From: Candidatus Woesearchaeota archaeon
GTDB taxonomy: Archaea; Nanobdellota; Nanobdellia; SCGC-AAA011-G17; PNOQ01
DNA length: 35,553 nt
Assembly (NCBI GenBank): GCA_018302135.1
Contig: JAGWAE010000005.1
Location: 1 to 35,553 of the forward strand
Reading direction: 5' to 3'
This document shows, piece after piece, positions 15,328-23,154 of this stretch; within the stretch, counting starts at the first letter, position 1, and every line of letters begins with the position of its first letter. Under the pieces are notes generated by a model. It did not search any database. It saw only the letters and a list, made by a program, of their open reading frames with translations, and was not told the DNA's origin. Both the position numbers and the translations under genes were made by a program.

Positions 15328-15430
15328 TGGGAACGGGGGGATTTGAACCCCCAACACCTAGAGCTTCAGTCTAGTGCTCTCCTTAACCGAAGTTTTATGG
15401 TTTTTACTTCTCAGGTTGAGCTACGTTCCC
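15328..15430 (-). tRNA. tRNA-Phe(GAA) with a D-loop intron
   Basis: The minus strand folds as a tRNA: acceptor GGGAACG/CGTTCCC, D-stem GCTC/GAGC, anticodon stem CTAGA/TCTAG around loop CTGAAGC (anticodon GAA), 5-nt variable loop, T-arm GGGGG-TTCAAAT-CCCCC, and A73. CCA is not encoded. The D-loop is ~29 nt too long. Removing the intron at 15383-15411 gives D-loop AACCTGGGA, as expected for an archaeal tRNA-Phe with G18G19. A TATA-like box (CTTTAAAAAG) lies ~30 bp upstream. Confidence 0.92.
15383..15411 (-). other. Non-canonical tRNA intron (29 nt, D-loop, after G18)
   Basis: The intron forms a bulge-helix-bulge with its exons: exon helix CTC/GAG, central 4-bp helix AACC/GGTT, bulge TGA at the 5' site and AAG at the 3' site, intron helix GAAGT/ACTTC with a 12-nt loop. 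Cutting TG^A and AA^G, as archaeal splicing endonuclease does in 3-nt bulges, yields a standard D-loop. Confidence 0.85.
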
Positions 15431-15454
15431 GCGTAAATAACGTTATTATAGCTT

Positions 15455-15464
15455 CTTTTTAAAG
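15455..15464 (-). promoter_or_regulatory. TATA box of tRNA-Phe
   Basis: CTTTAAAAAG on the minus strand, centred about 30 bp before the first base of tRNA-Phe. Confidence 0.5.
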
Positions 15465-15489
15465 TTTTTCTTTGTCTTGTTTAGAAAGT

Positions 15490-15496
15490 TTTAAAT
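15490..15496 (+). promoter_or_regulatory. TATA box of valS operon
   Basis: TTTAAAT starts 29 bp before the TTG at 15519 and 38 bp before the ATG at 15528. The first distance equals that of leaderless neighbours. Confidence 0.5.
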
Positions 15497-15518
15497 AATT
15501 CTTTCTAGCTTTTGAATT

Positions 15519-17912
15519 TTGAATAATATGGCTAAAAATTATGATTTCAAAGATGTAGAACATAAATGGAATAAATTCTGGGAAGAAGAAGGAATTTATC
15601 TTTTTGATAATACTTCTAAAAAGAAGACTTATGCTATAGATACACCACCCCCAACTGTTTCTGGGGCAATGCATTTAGGCCATGCATTTTCTTATTCACA
15701 TGAAGATTTTATAGCAAGATATCAAAGAATGAAACAAAAGAATGTATTTTTTCCTTTTGGTACGGATGATAATGGTTTACCTACAGAGAGATTGGTTGAA
15801 AAATTAAAAAGTGTTAAGTCTACTGAAATGGATAGAGAAAAATTTGTAAAATTGTGTCAAGATACAGTGACTGATATAAGGCCTAAATTTATACAAGATT
15901 GGAAAAATATAGGAATGAGTTGTAATTTTAATCAATCTTATTCAACAATTGATAATCATTCTATTAAAACTTCTCAATTATTGTTTATTGATTTGCATAA
16001 AAAAGGATTAGTTTACCAGAAATCTGCACCAACAATGTGGTGCGTTAAATGCCAAACTGCAATTGCTCAAGCAGAATTAGAAGATGAAAATTTTAATTCT
16101 ACGTTTAATGATATTATTTTTAAAGTTGGTAAAAAAGATTTAATAATTGCAACAACAAGACCTGAGTTAATACCTGCTTGTGTTTGTATTTATGTTAATC
16201 CAGATGATAATAGGTATAAAGACATTATTGGTAAAAAAGCAGAAATACCTTTGTTTGAATATAAAGTTCCTATCTTTACAGATGAATCTGTAGATATGCA
16301 AAAAGGTAGTGGTGCGATGATGATTTGTAGTTATGGTGATAAATATGATGTTGAAGCGATAGCTAAAAGAAAATTAGAACCTCGAGTTGTTATTGAAAAA
16401 AATGGGATTTTGAATCATTTTGCAGATAAATACAAAGGAATGAATATTAAAGATGCTAGAAAGGCAATACTTGATGATTTAGAAAAACATTCTTTGTTAA
16501 TTAGTAAAAAACCAATACAACATGTTGTTAATGTGCATGATAAATGTGGAACTGAAATAGAATTTTTGTCTTCTAAACAATGGTTTGTTAAAATATTAGA
16601 AAATAAAAAGAAGTTAATCAAATCTGCAGATAAAATAACATGGTATCCTGAGTTCATGAAAACTAGATATGTTAATTGGGTTGAAGCTTTGGAGTGGGAT
16701 TGGTGTATTTCTAGGCAGAGAGCTTATGGGGTTCCATTTCCGATATGGTATTGTAATAAATGTGGAAAAGAAATATTTGCTGAGGAAAAACAATTACCTT
16801 TGTTTCCATCAAAAGCTAAACCATTGAAAAAATGTAGTTGTGGTTCTGATAATTTTGTGGCTGAGCAAGATGTTATGGATACTTGGGCAACTTCTTCTTT
16901 GTCACCACAAATAGTTTGTAATTTTATTAATAGTGAGGAATATAATATTAATTTTGGAAATGTTTATCCTATGTCGTTAAGACCACAAGCACACGATATT
17001 ATAAGAACTTGGGCGTTTTATACGATAGTCCGTGGATTATATCATCATAATAAAGAACCTTGGGAAAATATTATGATATCTGGGCATGTTCTTGATCCTA
17101 AAGGAAAAAAAATGAGTAAATCTAAAGGTAATGTAGTTGAACCTCAAAAAATTGTTCAAACTTATGGTGCTGATTCTTTAAGATTTTGGGCAGCAAATGC
17201 AACATTGGGCAAAGATCTTTCGTATAAAGAAGAGGATGTTAAGAATGCTTTGAGAACAATAACTAAATTATTGAATGCAAGTAATTTTGCCTTTATGCAT
17301 TTAAATGATTTTAAAAATAAAAAAGTTGAACTGGAAATTATAGATAAAGGAATATTATCTAAGTTTAATGAATTAATAAAAGAATGTACTAAATCATTTG
17401 ATGGTTATGAATATTCTAAATCTAAAATGCTAACTGAAATGTTTTTCTGGAGTCAAGTTTGTGATAATTATTTGGAGATTGCTAAGGATAGATTATATAA
17501 TCCAGATAAGCGTGGAGAGGATTCTAGAAAAAGTGCTCAATACGTTTTGTATCAATTAATGCTAGGAGTTATTAAATTATTTGCTCCGATAATGCCTTAC
17601 ATTACTGAAGAAATATATCAATCTCATTTTGTTAAACTTGAAAAAGATAAAAGTATTCACATTTCCAAATGGCCGGAATATGAAAAAAATTTAAAGGATG
17701 AAATAGCAGAAAAAACTTGGGATAAATTTGTTGAAATATTGTCTTTTGTAAGACAAGAAAAGGCTAAGAAAAATGTGTCTTTGGTTACAGAAGTAAAACT
17801 TATAATAACAAAGCAAGATAAATTATTATTAGCTGAATGTTTGGATGATTTGAAAGCAGTGTGTAAAGCAAAAGAAATAAATTATGGCGATGAAGTAAAG
17901 GTGGAGTTTTGA
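15519..17912 (+). CDS. valS: Valyl-tRNA synthetase
   Basis: 797 aa class I synthetase that charges tRNA-Val. HIGH motif: SGAMHLGHAFSYS (about 48-60). KMSKS motif: GKKMSKSKGNVVEP. Zinc-type Cys pairs are at MWCVKCQTAIA and WYCNKCGKE...KKCSCGSDNF. The editing (CP1) domain is present between the two signatures, with IIATTRPELIPACVCIYVNP. W-x-ISRQR (WDWCISRQRAYGVPFPIWYC) is typical. It lacks the C-terminal coiled-coil tRNA-binding arm common in longer ValRS. Start: TTG 15519 fits the TATA spacing; ATG 15528 is the alternative (794 aa). Leads valS-prf1-scpB with 1-bp gaps. Confidence 0.97.
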   Translation: MNNMAKNYDFKDVEHKWNKFWEEEGIYLFDNTSKKKTYAIDTPPPTVSGAMHLGHAFSYSHEDFIARYQRMKQKNVFFPFGTDDNGLPTERLVEKLKSVKSTEMDREKFVKLCQDTVTDIRPKFIQDWKNIGMSCNFNQSYSTIDNHSIKTSQLLFIDLHKKGLVYQKSAPTMWCVKCQTAIAQAELEDENFNSTFNDIIFKVGKKDLIIATTRPELIPACVCIYVNPDDNRYKDIIGKKAEIPLFEYKVPIFTDESVDMQKGSGAMMICSYGDKYDVEAIAKRKLEPRVVIEKNGILNHFADKYKGMNIKDARKAILDDLEKHSLLISKKPIQHVVNVHDKCGTEIEFLSSKQWFVKILENKKKLIKSADKITWYPEFMKTRYVNWVEALEWDWCISRQRAYGVPFPIWYCNKCGKEIFAEEKQLPLFPSKAKPLKKCSCGSDNFVAEQDVMDTWATSSLSPQIVCNFINSEEYNINFGNVYPMSLRPQAHDIIRTWAFYTIVRGLYHHNKEPWENIMISGHVLDPKGKKMSKSKGNVVEPQKIVQTYGADSLRFWAANATLGKDLSYKEEDVKNALRTITKLLNASNFAFMHLNDFKNKKVELEIIDKGILSKFNELIKECTKSFDGYEYSKSKMLTEMFFWSQVCDNYLEIAKDRLYNPDKRGEDSRKSAQYVLYQLMLGVIKLFAPIMPYITEEIYQSHFVKLEKDKSIHISKWPEYEKNLKDEIAEKTWDKFVEILSFVRQEKAKKNVSLVTEVKLIITKQDKLLLAECLDDLKAVCKAKEINYGDEVKVEF

Positions 17913-17913
17913 A

Positions 17914-19011
17914 ATGATGATTGATCAAAAAAAGAAAAGAGAAATGAAAAAAATAATTGATACTTTGAAAAGTATTAAAGGTAGACATACTGAGTTAGTT
18001 AGTGTTTATGTTCCTGCTGATTATAATTTGATTAAAATTATTAACCATTTATCTGAAGAACAAGGTACTGCAGGTAATATTAAAGATAAAAGAACGAGAC
18101 AAAATGTTATTGATTCTTTGGAAAGGATTATTAGACATTTAAGATTGTTTAAAAAAACACCGCCTAATGGGCTGGCTATTTTTGCTGGCAATATTAGTGA
18201 TAATGATAGTCAAATAAATATACAAGTTTTTAGCGTTGAACCACCTACACCATTAAATATCAGAATGTATAGATGTGATCAAATTTTTGTTACAGAAGCA
18301 TTGGAAGATATGTTAAAAGATAAACAAACTTATGGTTTGATTGTTATTGATAGAAGAGATGGGACTTTGGGTTTGTTGAATGGGAAATCTATAACTGAAT
18401 TGTCTAGTTTTAGTTCAAATGTTCCTGGAAAAACAACTAAAGGTGGGCAAAGTCAAACTCGTTATGCAAGATTAAGAGACGAGGCAGCTCATAATTTCTT
18501 TAAAAAAGTTGGTGCTGCTGCGAATGATGCTTTTTCGCAAATTGCTGAATTGAAAGGAATATTAATTGGTGGGCCTGGTCCCACTAAAGAAGATTTTATT
18601 TCTGGTGATTATTTGCAAACTAGAATTAAAGAAAAGATAATTGGTGTAAAAGATTTAAGTTACACTGAACATTTTGGTTTAGTTGAACTTGTTGATAAAA
18701 GCCAGGATGTATTTGCTCAAGAGGGTTTTGTTGAAGAAAAGAAAGTAATGGAGAAATTTTTTAATGCACTTTCTGCTAAAGGTGGAAATAAAGCTGTGTA
18801 CAGAGAAGAAGAAGTTAGAAAAGCTTTAGAAGTTGGTGCTGTTGAAGTTCTTTTATTATCTGAGGATTTGGATGATGCTAAAATTGAAGAGCTTGAGAAG
18901 AAAGCTGAAATGATTGGTGCGGAAGTTAAGATAATTTCCTTGGAGACGAATGAAGGACAGCAATTGAAGTTTTTTGGTGGGGTGGCTGCAATTTTGAGGT
19001 TTAATATTTGA
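17914..19011 (+). CDS. prf1: Peptide chain release factor aRF1, compact form
   Basis: 365 aa. It recognises all three stop codons and triggers peptide release. Domain 1 has AGNIKDKRT (NIKS region, about 54-60, here NIKD) and YRCDQIF (YxCxxxF, about 119-125). Domain 2 carries the catalytic GGQ (177-179, KGGQSQTRYARLRDEAAH). Domain 3 follows, with EEVRKALEVGAVEVLLLSEDL. Typical archaeal aRF1 is ~410 aa; here the Zn/minidomain insert in domain 3 (a CxxC segment) is missing, because DLDDAKIEEL runs directly to AEVKIISLETNEGQQL. The start is ATG at 17914, or ATG one codon later; 1 bp after valS. Confidence 0.95.
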   Translation: MMIDQKKKREMKKIIDTLKSIKGRHTELVSVYVPADYNLIKIINHLSEEQGTAGNIKDKRTRQNVIDSLERIIRHLRLFKKTPPNGLAIFAGNISDNDSQINIQVFSVEPPTPLNIRMYRCDQIFVTEALEDMLKDKQTYGLIVIDRRDGTLGLLNGKSITELSSFSSNVPGKTTKGGQSQTRYARLRDEAAHNFFKKVGAAANDAFSQIAELKGILIGGPGPTKEDFISGDYLQTRIKEKIIGVKDLSYTEHFGLVELVDKSQDVFAQEGFVEEKKVMEKFFNALSAKGGNKAVYREEEVRKALEVGAVEVLLLSEDLDDAKIEELEKKAEMIGAEVKIISLETNEGQQLKFFGGVAAILRFNI

Positions 19012-19012
19012 A

Positions 19013-19531
19013 ATGGAACAGGACAGAAATAAAATAGAGGCAATATTGTTCACAACTGGACAATTCTTAACAGTTGAAGAAATTAGTAAAATGTGTGGAA
19101 TTGGTAGTATTGGTTACATTAAAGGAATTTTAGGAGAATTAAAAGATGAATATAATAAGAAAGAATCTGCTTTAGAAATTGTTAATGAAAAAGACAAATG
19201 GAGATTAAATATAAAAAAAGATTATATGTATTTGACTGAAAAATTATTAACTGATGCTGAACTAGATATGCCAACTCAAGAAACTTTAGCAGTTGTAGCG
19301 TATAAACAACCAGCAGTACAATCTGTAGTTATAAAAACGAGAGGAAACAAAGCTTATGATCATATTAAATTATTAAAAGATGAAGGGTTTATCACATCTG
19401 AAAAATTTGGTAGAACTAAAATATTAAAATTAACTCAAAAATTTTATGATTATTTTGATGTTATGGAAGATCAATTGAAAGAAAAATTGGTTGAAAAGAT
19501 GCAAGATAATGCTGAAACCAAACCTTTATAA
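19013..19531 (+). CDS. scpB: Segregation and condensation protein ScpB
   Basis: 172 aa. ScpB is the winged-helix kleisin partner in SMC-ScpA-ScpB chromosome condensation complexes. Two winged-helix domains are visible: residues ~1-80 (KIEAILFTTGQFLTVEEISKM) and ~85-155 (LDMPTQETLAVVAYKQPAVQS, KLLKDEGFITSEKFGRTKIL). The TQETLAVVAYKQP motif is the family signature. It lies 1 bp after prf1. ScpA and SMC are not in the window. Confidence 0.93.
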   Translation: MEQDRNKIEAILFTTGQFLTVEEISKMCGIGSIGYIKGILGELKDEYNKKESALEIVNEKDKWRLNIKKDYMYLTEKLLTDAELDMPTQETLAVVAYKQPAVQSVVIKTRGNKAYDHIKLLKDEGFITSEKFGRTKILKLTQKFYDYFDVMEDQLKEKLVEKMQDNAETKPL

Positions 19532-19553
19532 TAATTCTTAAATTTCCCAACAT

Positions 19554-20768
19554 ATGGACTGGTTAACTGGAGTATATTTATTTTATATACTGACTTCTTT
19601 GTATGTAACTTTTATTTCATTAATTATATACTATTCTATAAAACATAAATTTTTTGAAGAAGATTTGGAAGAATATATTCCAACTTTAACTGTTTTGATT
19701 CCTGCTTACAATGAAGAAGAAACTATTGCTAGTACTATTGAAGCAGTCCAAGCTAATGATTATCCTAAAGATAAATTAGAAATAATAGTTATTGATGATG
19801 GAAGTAAAGATAAAACTGCAGAAATTGTAAAAAAATATAAAGATGTTATTTTATTTTCAAAGAAAAATTCTGGAAAAGCAGATTCTATCAATCAGGCTAT
19901 TAAGAAAATTAAAGGTGAATTTTTTTGTATAATTGATGCGGATTCTTATCCTGAAAAAGATGCTTTGAGATTGTTAATGAGAAAGTTTAAGGATGAGCAA
20001 GTTGCTGCGGTTACTGGAACTATTCTTGTCAAAAATAAAAGAAATTTAATTGAAAAATGTCAAGCAATGGAATATGTTCTGATTGCTTGGACAAGAAGAT
20101 TATTGGATGCAGTGGATAGTGTTTTTGTTACTCCGGGAGCTTTAAGTGCTTATAGAAAATCTGCGGTTGAAAAAGTTGGCGGGTTTGATAAAAAAGTTAT
20201 GACTGAAGATATTGAAATAGCTTGGAATTTATTGAAACATAATTATAAAATCAGAATGGACCCACAAGCACATGCATTTACTAGTGTGCCTAGTACTGTA
20301 AAAGTTTGGTGGAGACAAAGAGTAAGATGGGATATCGGTGGATTTCAAACTTTTGATAAACACAGAAAAGCAATGTTTAAAACTAATTATAATATGTTTG
20401 GTGTGTTTGTAATACCTTTCTTTTTATCACATATAGTACTTTCTTTTACTGGTTTTTTTGTATTTCTTTACGTTTTATTGAAACAACTTTATAATTGGGT
20501 AGTATTCACTTTTTTGTCTATAGAAACTGATTCTCAAGTTTTTGACCTTTCTGAAATATACTTATTGCCTAATGTTTTTACGTACTTTGCTGTAGTTTTA
20601 GTCTTTCTTTTTGGTTATAGTATTTATCTTTCTTTAAAAACTTTGAAGAAAGCTGAAATAAAGATAGATTTAAGTTTCTTTGTGTATACCCTATTTTACT
20701 TAGCGACTTTCCCCATATTGCTGATAATCTCAGTGTATAAGTGGAAAAAAGGATATTCAAAATGGTAG
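19554..20768 (+). CDS. Processive-type family 2 glycosyltransferase (membrane)
   Basis: 404 aa. One N-terminal TM (YLFYILTSLYVTFISLIIYY) is followed by a GT-A domain: VLIPAYNEEETIAST, VIDDGSKDKT, DAD at ~128-130 for metal/UDP-sugar binding, TED at ~217-219 (acceptor base), and Q-x-x-R-W at ~255-259 (WWRQRVRWDIGG). Three C-terminal TM helices follow. D/DxD/TED/QxxRW marks processive enzymes of the cellulose/hyaluronan/PNAG synthase type (BcsA/IcaA-like). It could build an exopolysaccharide or a surface glycan. A TATA element overlaps the scpB stop, and the gene overlaps the next by 7 bp. Product sugar unknown. Confidence 0.9.
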   Translation: MDWLTGVYLFYILTSLYVTFISLIIYYSIKHKFFEEDLEEYIPTLTVLIPAYNEEETIASTIEAVQANDYPKDKLEIIVIDDGSKDKTAEIVKKYKDVILFSKKNSGKADSINQAIKKIKGEFFCIIDADSYPEKDALRLLMRKFKDEQVAAVTGTILVKNKRNLIEKCQAMEYVLIAWTRRLLDAVDSVFVTPGALSAYRKSAVEKVGGFDKKVMTEDIEIAWNLLKHNYKIRMDPQAHAFTSVPSTVKVWWRQRVRWDIGGFQTFDKHRKAMFKTNYNMFGVFVIPFFLSHIVLSFTGFFVFLYVLLKQLYNWVVFTFLSIETDSQVFDLSEIYLLPNVFTYFAVVLVFLFGYSIYLSLKTLKKAEIKIDLSFFVYTLFYLATFPILLIISVYKWKKGYSKW

Positions 20769-21421
20769 AAAAAAATCCAAAAAGTGCGTTCTGGAAATCT
20801 TTAGTATTGACAATGATATTGTTTTTGATAGGAATTTCGTTAGGTATGTTGTTTGAATCTATCAGGACTAACTATGTTAAAGATAAATATGAAGAACTTG
20901 AATTTCAGTTGTTAGACTCACAACTAAGAACAAATTTTTATCAAAAATTAGATAATGACTTTTGTGATTATGCTATACAAGAAAATTTAGATTTTTCTGA
21001 TAGAATTTATCAAGAAGGTAGAAAGCTAGAAGTTTATGAAAAGTTCAATAAATTAGGAGATAATTTAGAAAAAGAAAAGAAAAAGTATGCATTATTAAAA
21101 GTTGAATTTTGGATGAATTCTAGAACTCTAAAAGAACAATGTAATGCTGAGTATACCAATATAATATATTTTTACAGAAATGAACCTTTAACAGATGAGG
21201 AAAAACAAGAGCAAAATGTTCAGTCTAGGATTTTATTAGATTTGAAAGAAAAGTATGGGGTGGATATAATGCTAATACCAATACCTCTTGATTTTAATAT
21301 TGGAGTTATAAACGTTTATACAAAATCTTTTGATATTACTAATTCACCAAGTATTTTAATTGATGATAGCATTAAGTTAGAAGGAATACATAGTTTAGAA
21401 GAGATAGAAAAATTAATATAA
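20762..21421 (+). CDS. Membrane-anchored protein with coiled coil and thioredoxin-like C-terminus
   Basis: 219 aa from the ATG at 20762, in a 7-bp overlap with the glycosyltransferase; the track's GTG at 20741 is less likely. One N-terminal TM (SLVLTMILFLIGISLGMLF) and a helical, Glu/Lys-rich middle follow. The last ~80 residues resemble a thioredoxin fold: LLDLKEKYGVDIMLIPIPLD, then NSPSILIDDSIKLEGIHSLEEIEKLI. NSPSILID corresponds to the cis-Pro strand, and the end to the final helix. No CxxC redox motif is visible, so any role is probably binding rather than disulfide exchange. Co-translated with the glycosyltransferase. Confidence 0.65.
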   Translation: MVEKNPKSAFWKSLVLTMILFLIGISLGMLFESIRTNYVKDKYEELEFQLLDSQLRTNFYQKLDNDFCDYAIQENLDFSDRIYQEGRKLEVYEKFNKLGDNLEKEKKKYALLKVEFWMNSRTLKEQCNAEYTNIIYFYRNEPLTDEEKQEQNVQSRILLDLKEKYGVDIMLIPIPLDFNIGVINVYTKSFDITNSPSILIDDSIKLEGIHSLEEIEKLI

Positions 21422-21441
21422 TTTTTTAACCTTTCTTTTTT

Positions 21442-21888
21442 ATGGGCGTTTGTGAAATTTGTGGTAGAATTGGGGAAGTTCGTGATGCAGTTGTTGAGGG
21501 TGCAATGGTACAAGTTTGTTCAAGATGTTCTAAACATGGAAATGTTGTTTTTATTCCAAAACCTGTGGCATTAGAAAGAAAAAAAGAAGTCGAATCTTTT
21601 GAATATATAGATGTTATTGTTGATAATTACTCTTCTTTAATTAAAGATGGAAGAGAGAAGAAAGGTTTAAATCATGAAGAATTGGCTAAAGCAATTGCTG
21701 AGAAAGAATCTGTTATCTCGCAAGTTGAAGCTGGCAATATGAAGCCTAATTTTAAGTTAGCAAAAAAGTTAGCAGTTTTTTTAAATATTGAGCTTATTGA
21801 AAATGTTGAATCTTCAAAAGAAGGGTATAAAAATATAAATTTTAAGGATTCTAGTCTTACTATTGGGGATTTACTTAAAAAAGAATAA
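21442..21888 (+). CDS. mbf1: Multiprotein bridging factor 1 (MBF1) homologue
   Basis: 148 aa. The N-terminal zinc ribbon has C4/C7 (CEICG) and C26/C29 (CSRC). The C-terminal helix-turn-helix of the Xre/Cro type is DGREKKGLNHEELAKAIAEKESVISQVEAGNMKP (about 68-101). The combination is diagnostic for archaeal MBF1, which associates with ribosomes or TBP. It precedes rpoL. Confidence 0.93.
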   Translation: MGVCEICGRIGEVRDAVVEGAMVQVCSRCSKHGNVVFIPKPVALERKKEVESFEYIDVIVDNYSSLIKDGREKKGLNHEELAKAIAEKESVISQVEAGNMKPNFKLAKKLAVFLNIELIENVESSKEGYKNINFKDSSLTIGDLLKKE

Positions 21889-21897
21889 AGCGAAAGA

Positions 21898-21905
21898 TTT
21901 AAAAG
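21898..21905 (+). promoter_or_regulatory. TATA box of rpoL
   Basis: TTTAAAAG centred about 27 bp before the rpoL ATG at 21929, consistent with a leaderless message. Confidence 0.5.
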
Positions 21906-21928
21906 AGGTCGTTTAATCTATTCTGGAC

Positions 21929-22201
21929 ATGGAAATCAAGATTATATCTATGGATAAAACTTCTATGAAAATTGAGCTAATTGGTGAAGATCATACTTTT
22001 GCTAATGCGTTAAGAAATGAGTTATGGGCTAATAAATCTGTTAGAATAGCAGGTTATAACATTGAGCATCCTTTAGTTAGTTCTCCTGTTTTGATGATTA
22101 ATTGTGATGGTAAAGAGGATCCAAAGAAGATATTGTTAAAAACTGTTGAATCTTTGAGAGAAAAGAATAATGAGCTAATATCTAAGCTTAAGAAACTTTA
22201 A
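21929..22201 (+). CDS. rpoL: RNA polymerase subunit L (Rpo11)
   Basis: 90 aa, normal length. The DHTFANALRNELW motif (about 21-33) is the family signature of Rpb11/Rpo11, which pairs with Rpo3/RpoD in the polymerase assembly platform. AGYNIEHPLVSSPVLMI and the C-terminal helix (LLKTVESLREKNNELI) match. It is followed 5 bp later by the signal peptidase gene, suggesting an operon with lepB and tfs. Confidence 0.96.
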   Translation: MEIKIISMDKTSMKIELIGEDHTFANALRNELWANKSVRIAGYNIEHPLVSSPVLMINCDGKEDPKKILLKTVESLREKNNELISKLKKL

Positions 22202-22206
22202 TTATT

Positions 22207-22782
22207 ATGAGTAATACTTTTAAAAAAATATGGGACTTTTTATGGCATAGCGATTCTTTAGCTAGCTGGGTTGTGTCATTTATTGTTGCTTTTATTGTTG
22301 TTAAGTTTGTAATTTATGCTGGAATTGGGCTATTATTGGGAACTAGTTATCCTATTGTTGCCGTTGTTTCTGGGAGCATGGAGCATAATGGAGTAGGTTT
22401 TGACCAATGGTGGGAAGAAAATAAGGATTGGTACGAAAATAAAAATATAGCTAAAGAGGACTTTGAAACGTACATATTTAAGAATGGTTTTAATAAAGGT
22501 GATATAATGATACTAGTTGGTGATGAATCGAAAGATATAAATAAAGGTGATGTGATTGTGTTTCAAGCAAGTAATACAGCACATCCAGTAATTCATAGAG
22601 TGGTTAAAGTTTCGGAAAATGATAACGATTATTATTTTCAAACAAAGGGAGATAATAATGAAGATAGCTATGAACAACTTGGAGAAACTAAGATTAGTGA
22701 AGATAAGCTGATAGGAAAAGCAGTTATTAGGATTCCTTGGTTGGGCTGGGTAAAAATAATATTTGCGGAGATAATACAATGA
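22207..22782 (+). CDS. sec11: Signal peptidase I, ER/archaeal type
   Basis: 191 aa. It removes signal peptides from exported proteins such as the S-layer and surface proteins in this window. N-terminal TM helix (WVVSFIVAFIVVKFVIYAGIG), catalytic Ser57 in VVSGSMEH, and His130 in HPVIHRVV in place of the bacterial Lys; this marks the ER/archaeal Ser-His(-Asp) class. Asp149 in KGDNNED is the third catalytic-type residue. The C-terminus is a short hydrophobic stretch (WLGWVKIIFAEII). Overlaps tfs by 4 bp (ATGA). Confidence 0.93.
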   Translation: MSNTFKKIWDFLWHSDSLASWVVSFIVAFIVVKFVIYAGIGLLLGTSYPIVAVVSGSMEHNGVGFDQWWEENKDWYENKNIAKEDFETYIFKNGFNKGDIMILVGDESKDINKGDVIVFQASNTAHPVIHRVVKVSENDNDYYFQTKGDNNEDSYEQLGETKISEDKLIGKAVIRIPWLGWVKIIFAEIIQ

Positions 22783-23099
22783 TAGCAAACTTATTTTGTC
22801 CGAAATGTGGAACAATAATGTTACCGGAAGGTAAGAAGTTAAAGTGCTCAGGTTGTAGCTATTCGCCTAGAAGCAAGCCAGAAAATATAATTCTAAAAGA
22901 AAAAGTTGAGGTTTCCAAAGAGCAAGAGATTGAAATAAGAGATCAAAAGGTAGAGACTTTGCCTAAAATAAAAGAAGATTGTCCTAAATGTGGTAATAAA
23001 TTTGCTTATTATTGGACTTTACAGACGAGAGCAAGTGATGAATCTGAGACAAGGTTCTTTGAATGTGTTAAGTGTAAGAATAGATGGAGATTGTATTAA
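22779..23099 (+). CDS. tfs: Transcription factor S (TFIIS-like)
   Basis: 106 aa from the ATG at 22779 (MIANLFCPKCGTIMLPEGKK); the track's earlier TTG at 22737 lies inside the signal peptidase gene. Two zinc ribbons are visible: CPKCG...CSGC at the N-terminus and CPKCGNKFAYYW...CVKCKNRWRLY at the C-terminus. The acidic DE pair in QTRASDESETRFF is the cleavage-stimulating hairpin that rescues backtracked RNA polymerase. Translationally coupled by an ATGA overlap to the signal peptidase gene. Confidence 0.95.
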   Translation: MIANLFCPKCGTIMLPEGKKLKCSGCSYSPRSKPENIILKEKVEVSKEQEIEIRDQKVETLPKIKEDCPKCGNKFAYYWTLQTRASDESETRFFECVKCKNRWRLY

Positions 23100-23121
23100 T
23101 TATATCTTTTAGAATAGTAAA

Positions 23122-23130
23122 TATTAAAAA
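23122..23130 (+). promoter_or_regulatory. TATA box of pcn
   Basis: TATTAAAAA centred 29 bp before the PCNA ATG at 23155. Confidence 0.5.
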
Positions 23131-23154
23131 GCGGGTTTAACTTTCCTATTTAAA

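Noticed and set aside
15283-15357. Upstream extension of the propeller lipoprotein ORF into tRNA-Phe
   Set aside because: The extra 25 residues overlap the T-arm of the tRNA, and a TATA box lies between the tRNA and the ATG at 15282.
15383-15411. Reading tRNA-Phe as a pseudogene because of the long D-loop
   Set aside because: All stems are perfect, and removing a bulge-helix-bulge intron gives an ideal tRNA.
15459-15674. 71-aa minus ORF upstream of tRNA-Phe
   Set aside because: It is antisense to the conserved valS start and covers the promoters of valS and tRNA-Phe.
22737-22778. TTG start of the transcription factor S ORF
   Set aside because: It lies inside the signal peptidase gene; the ATG at 22779 directly precedes the zinc ribbon and forms an ATGA overlap.
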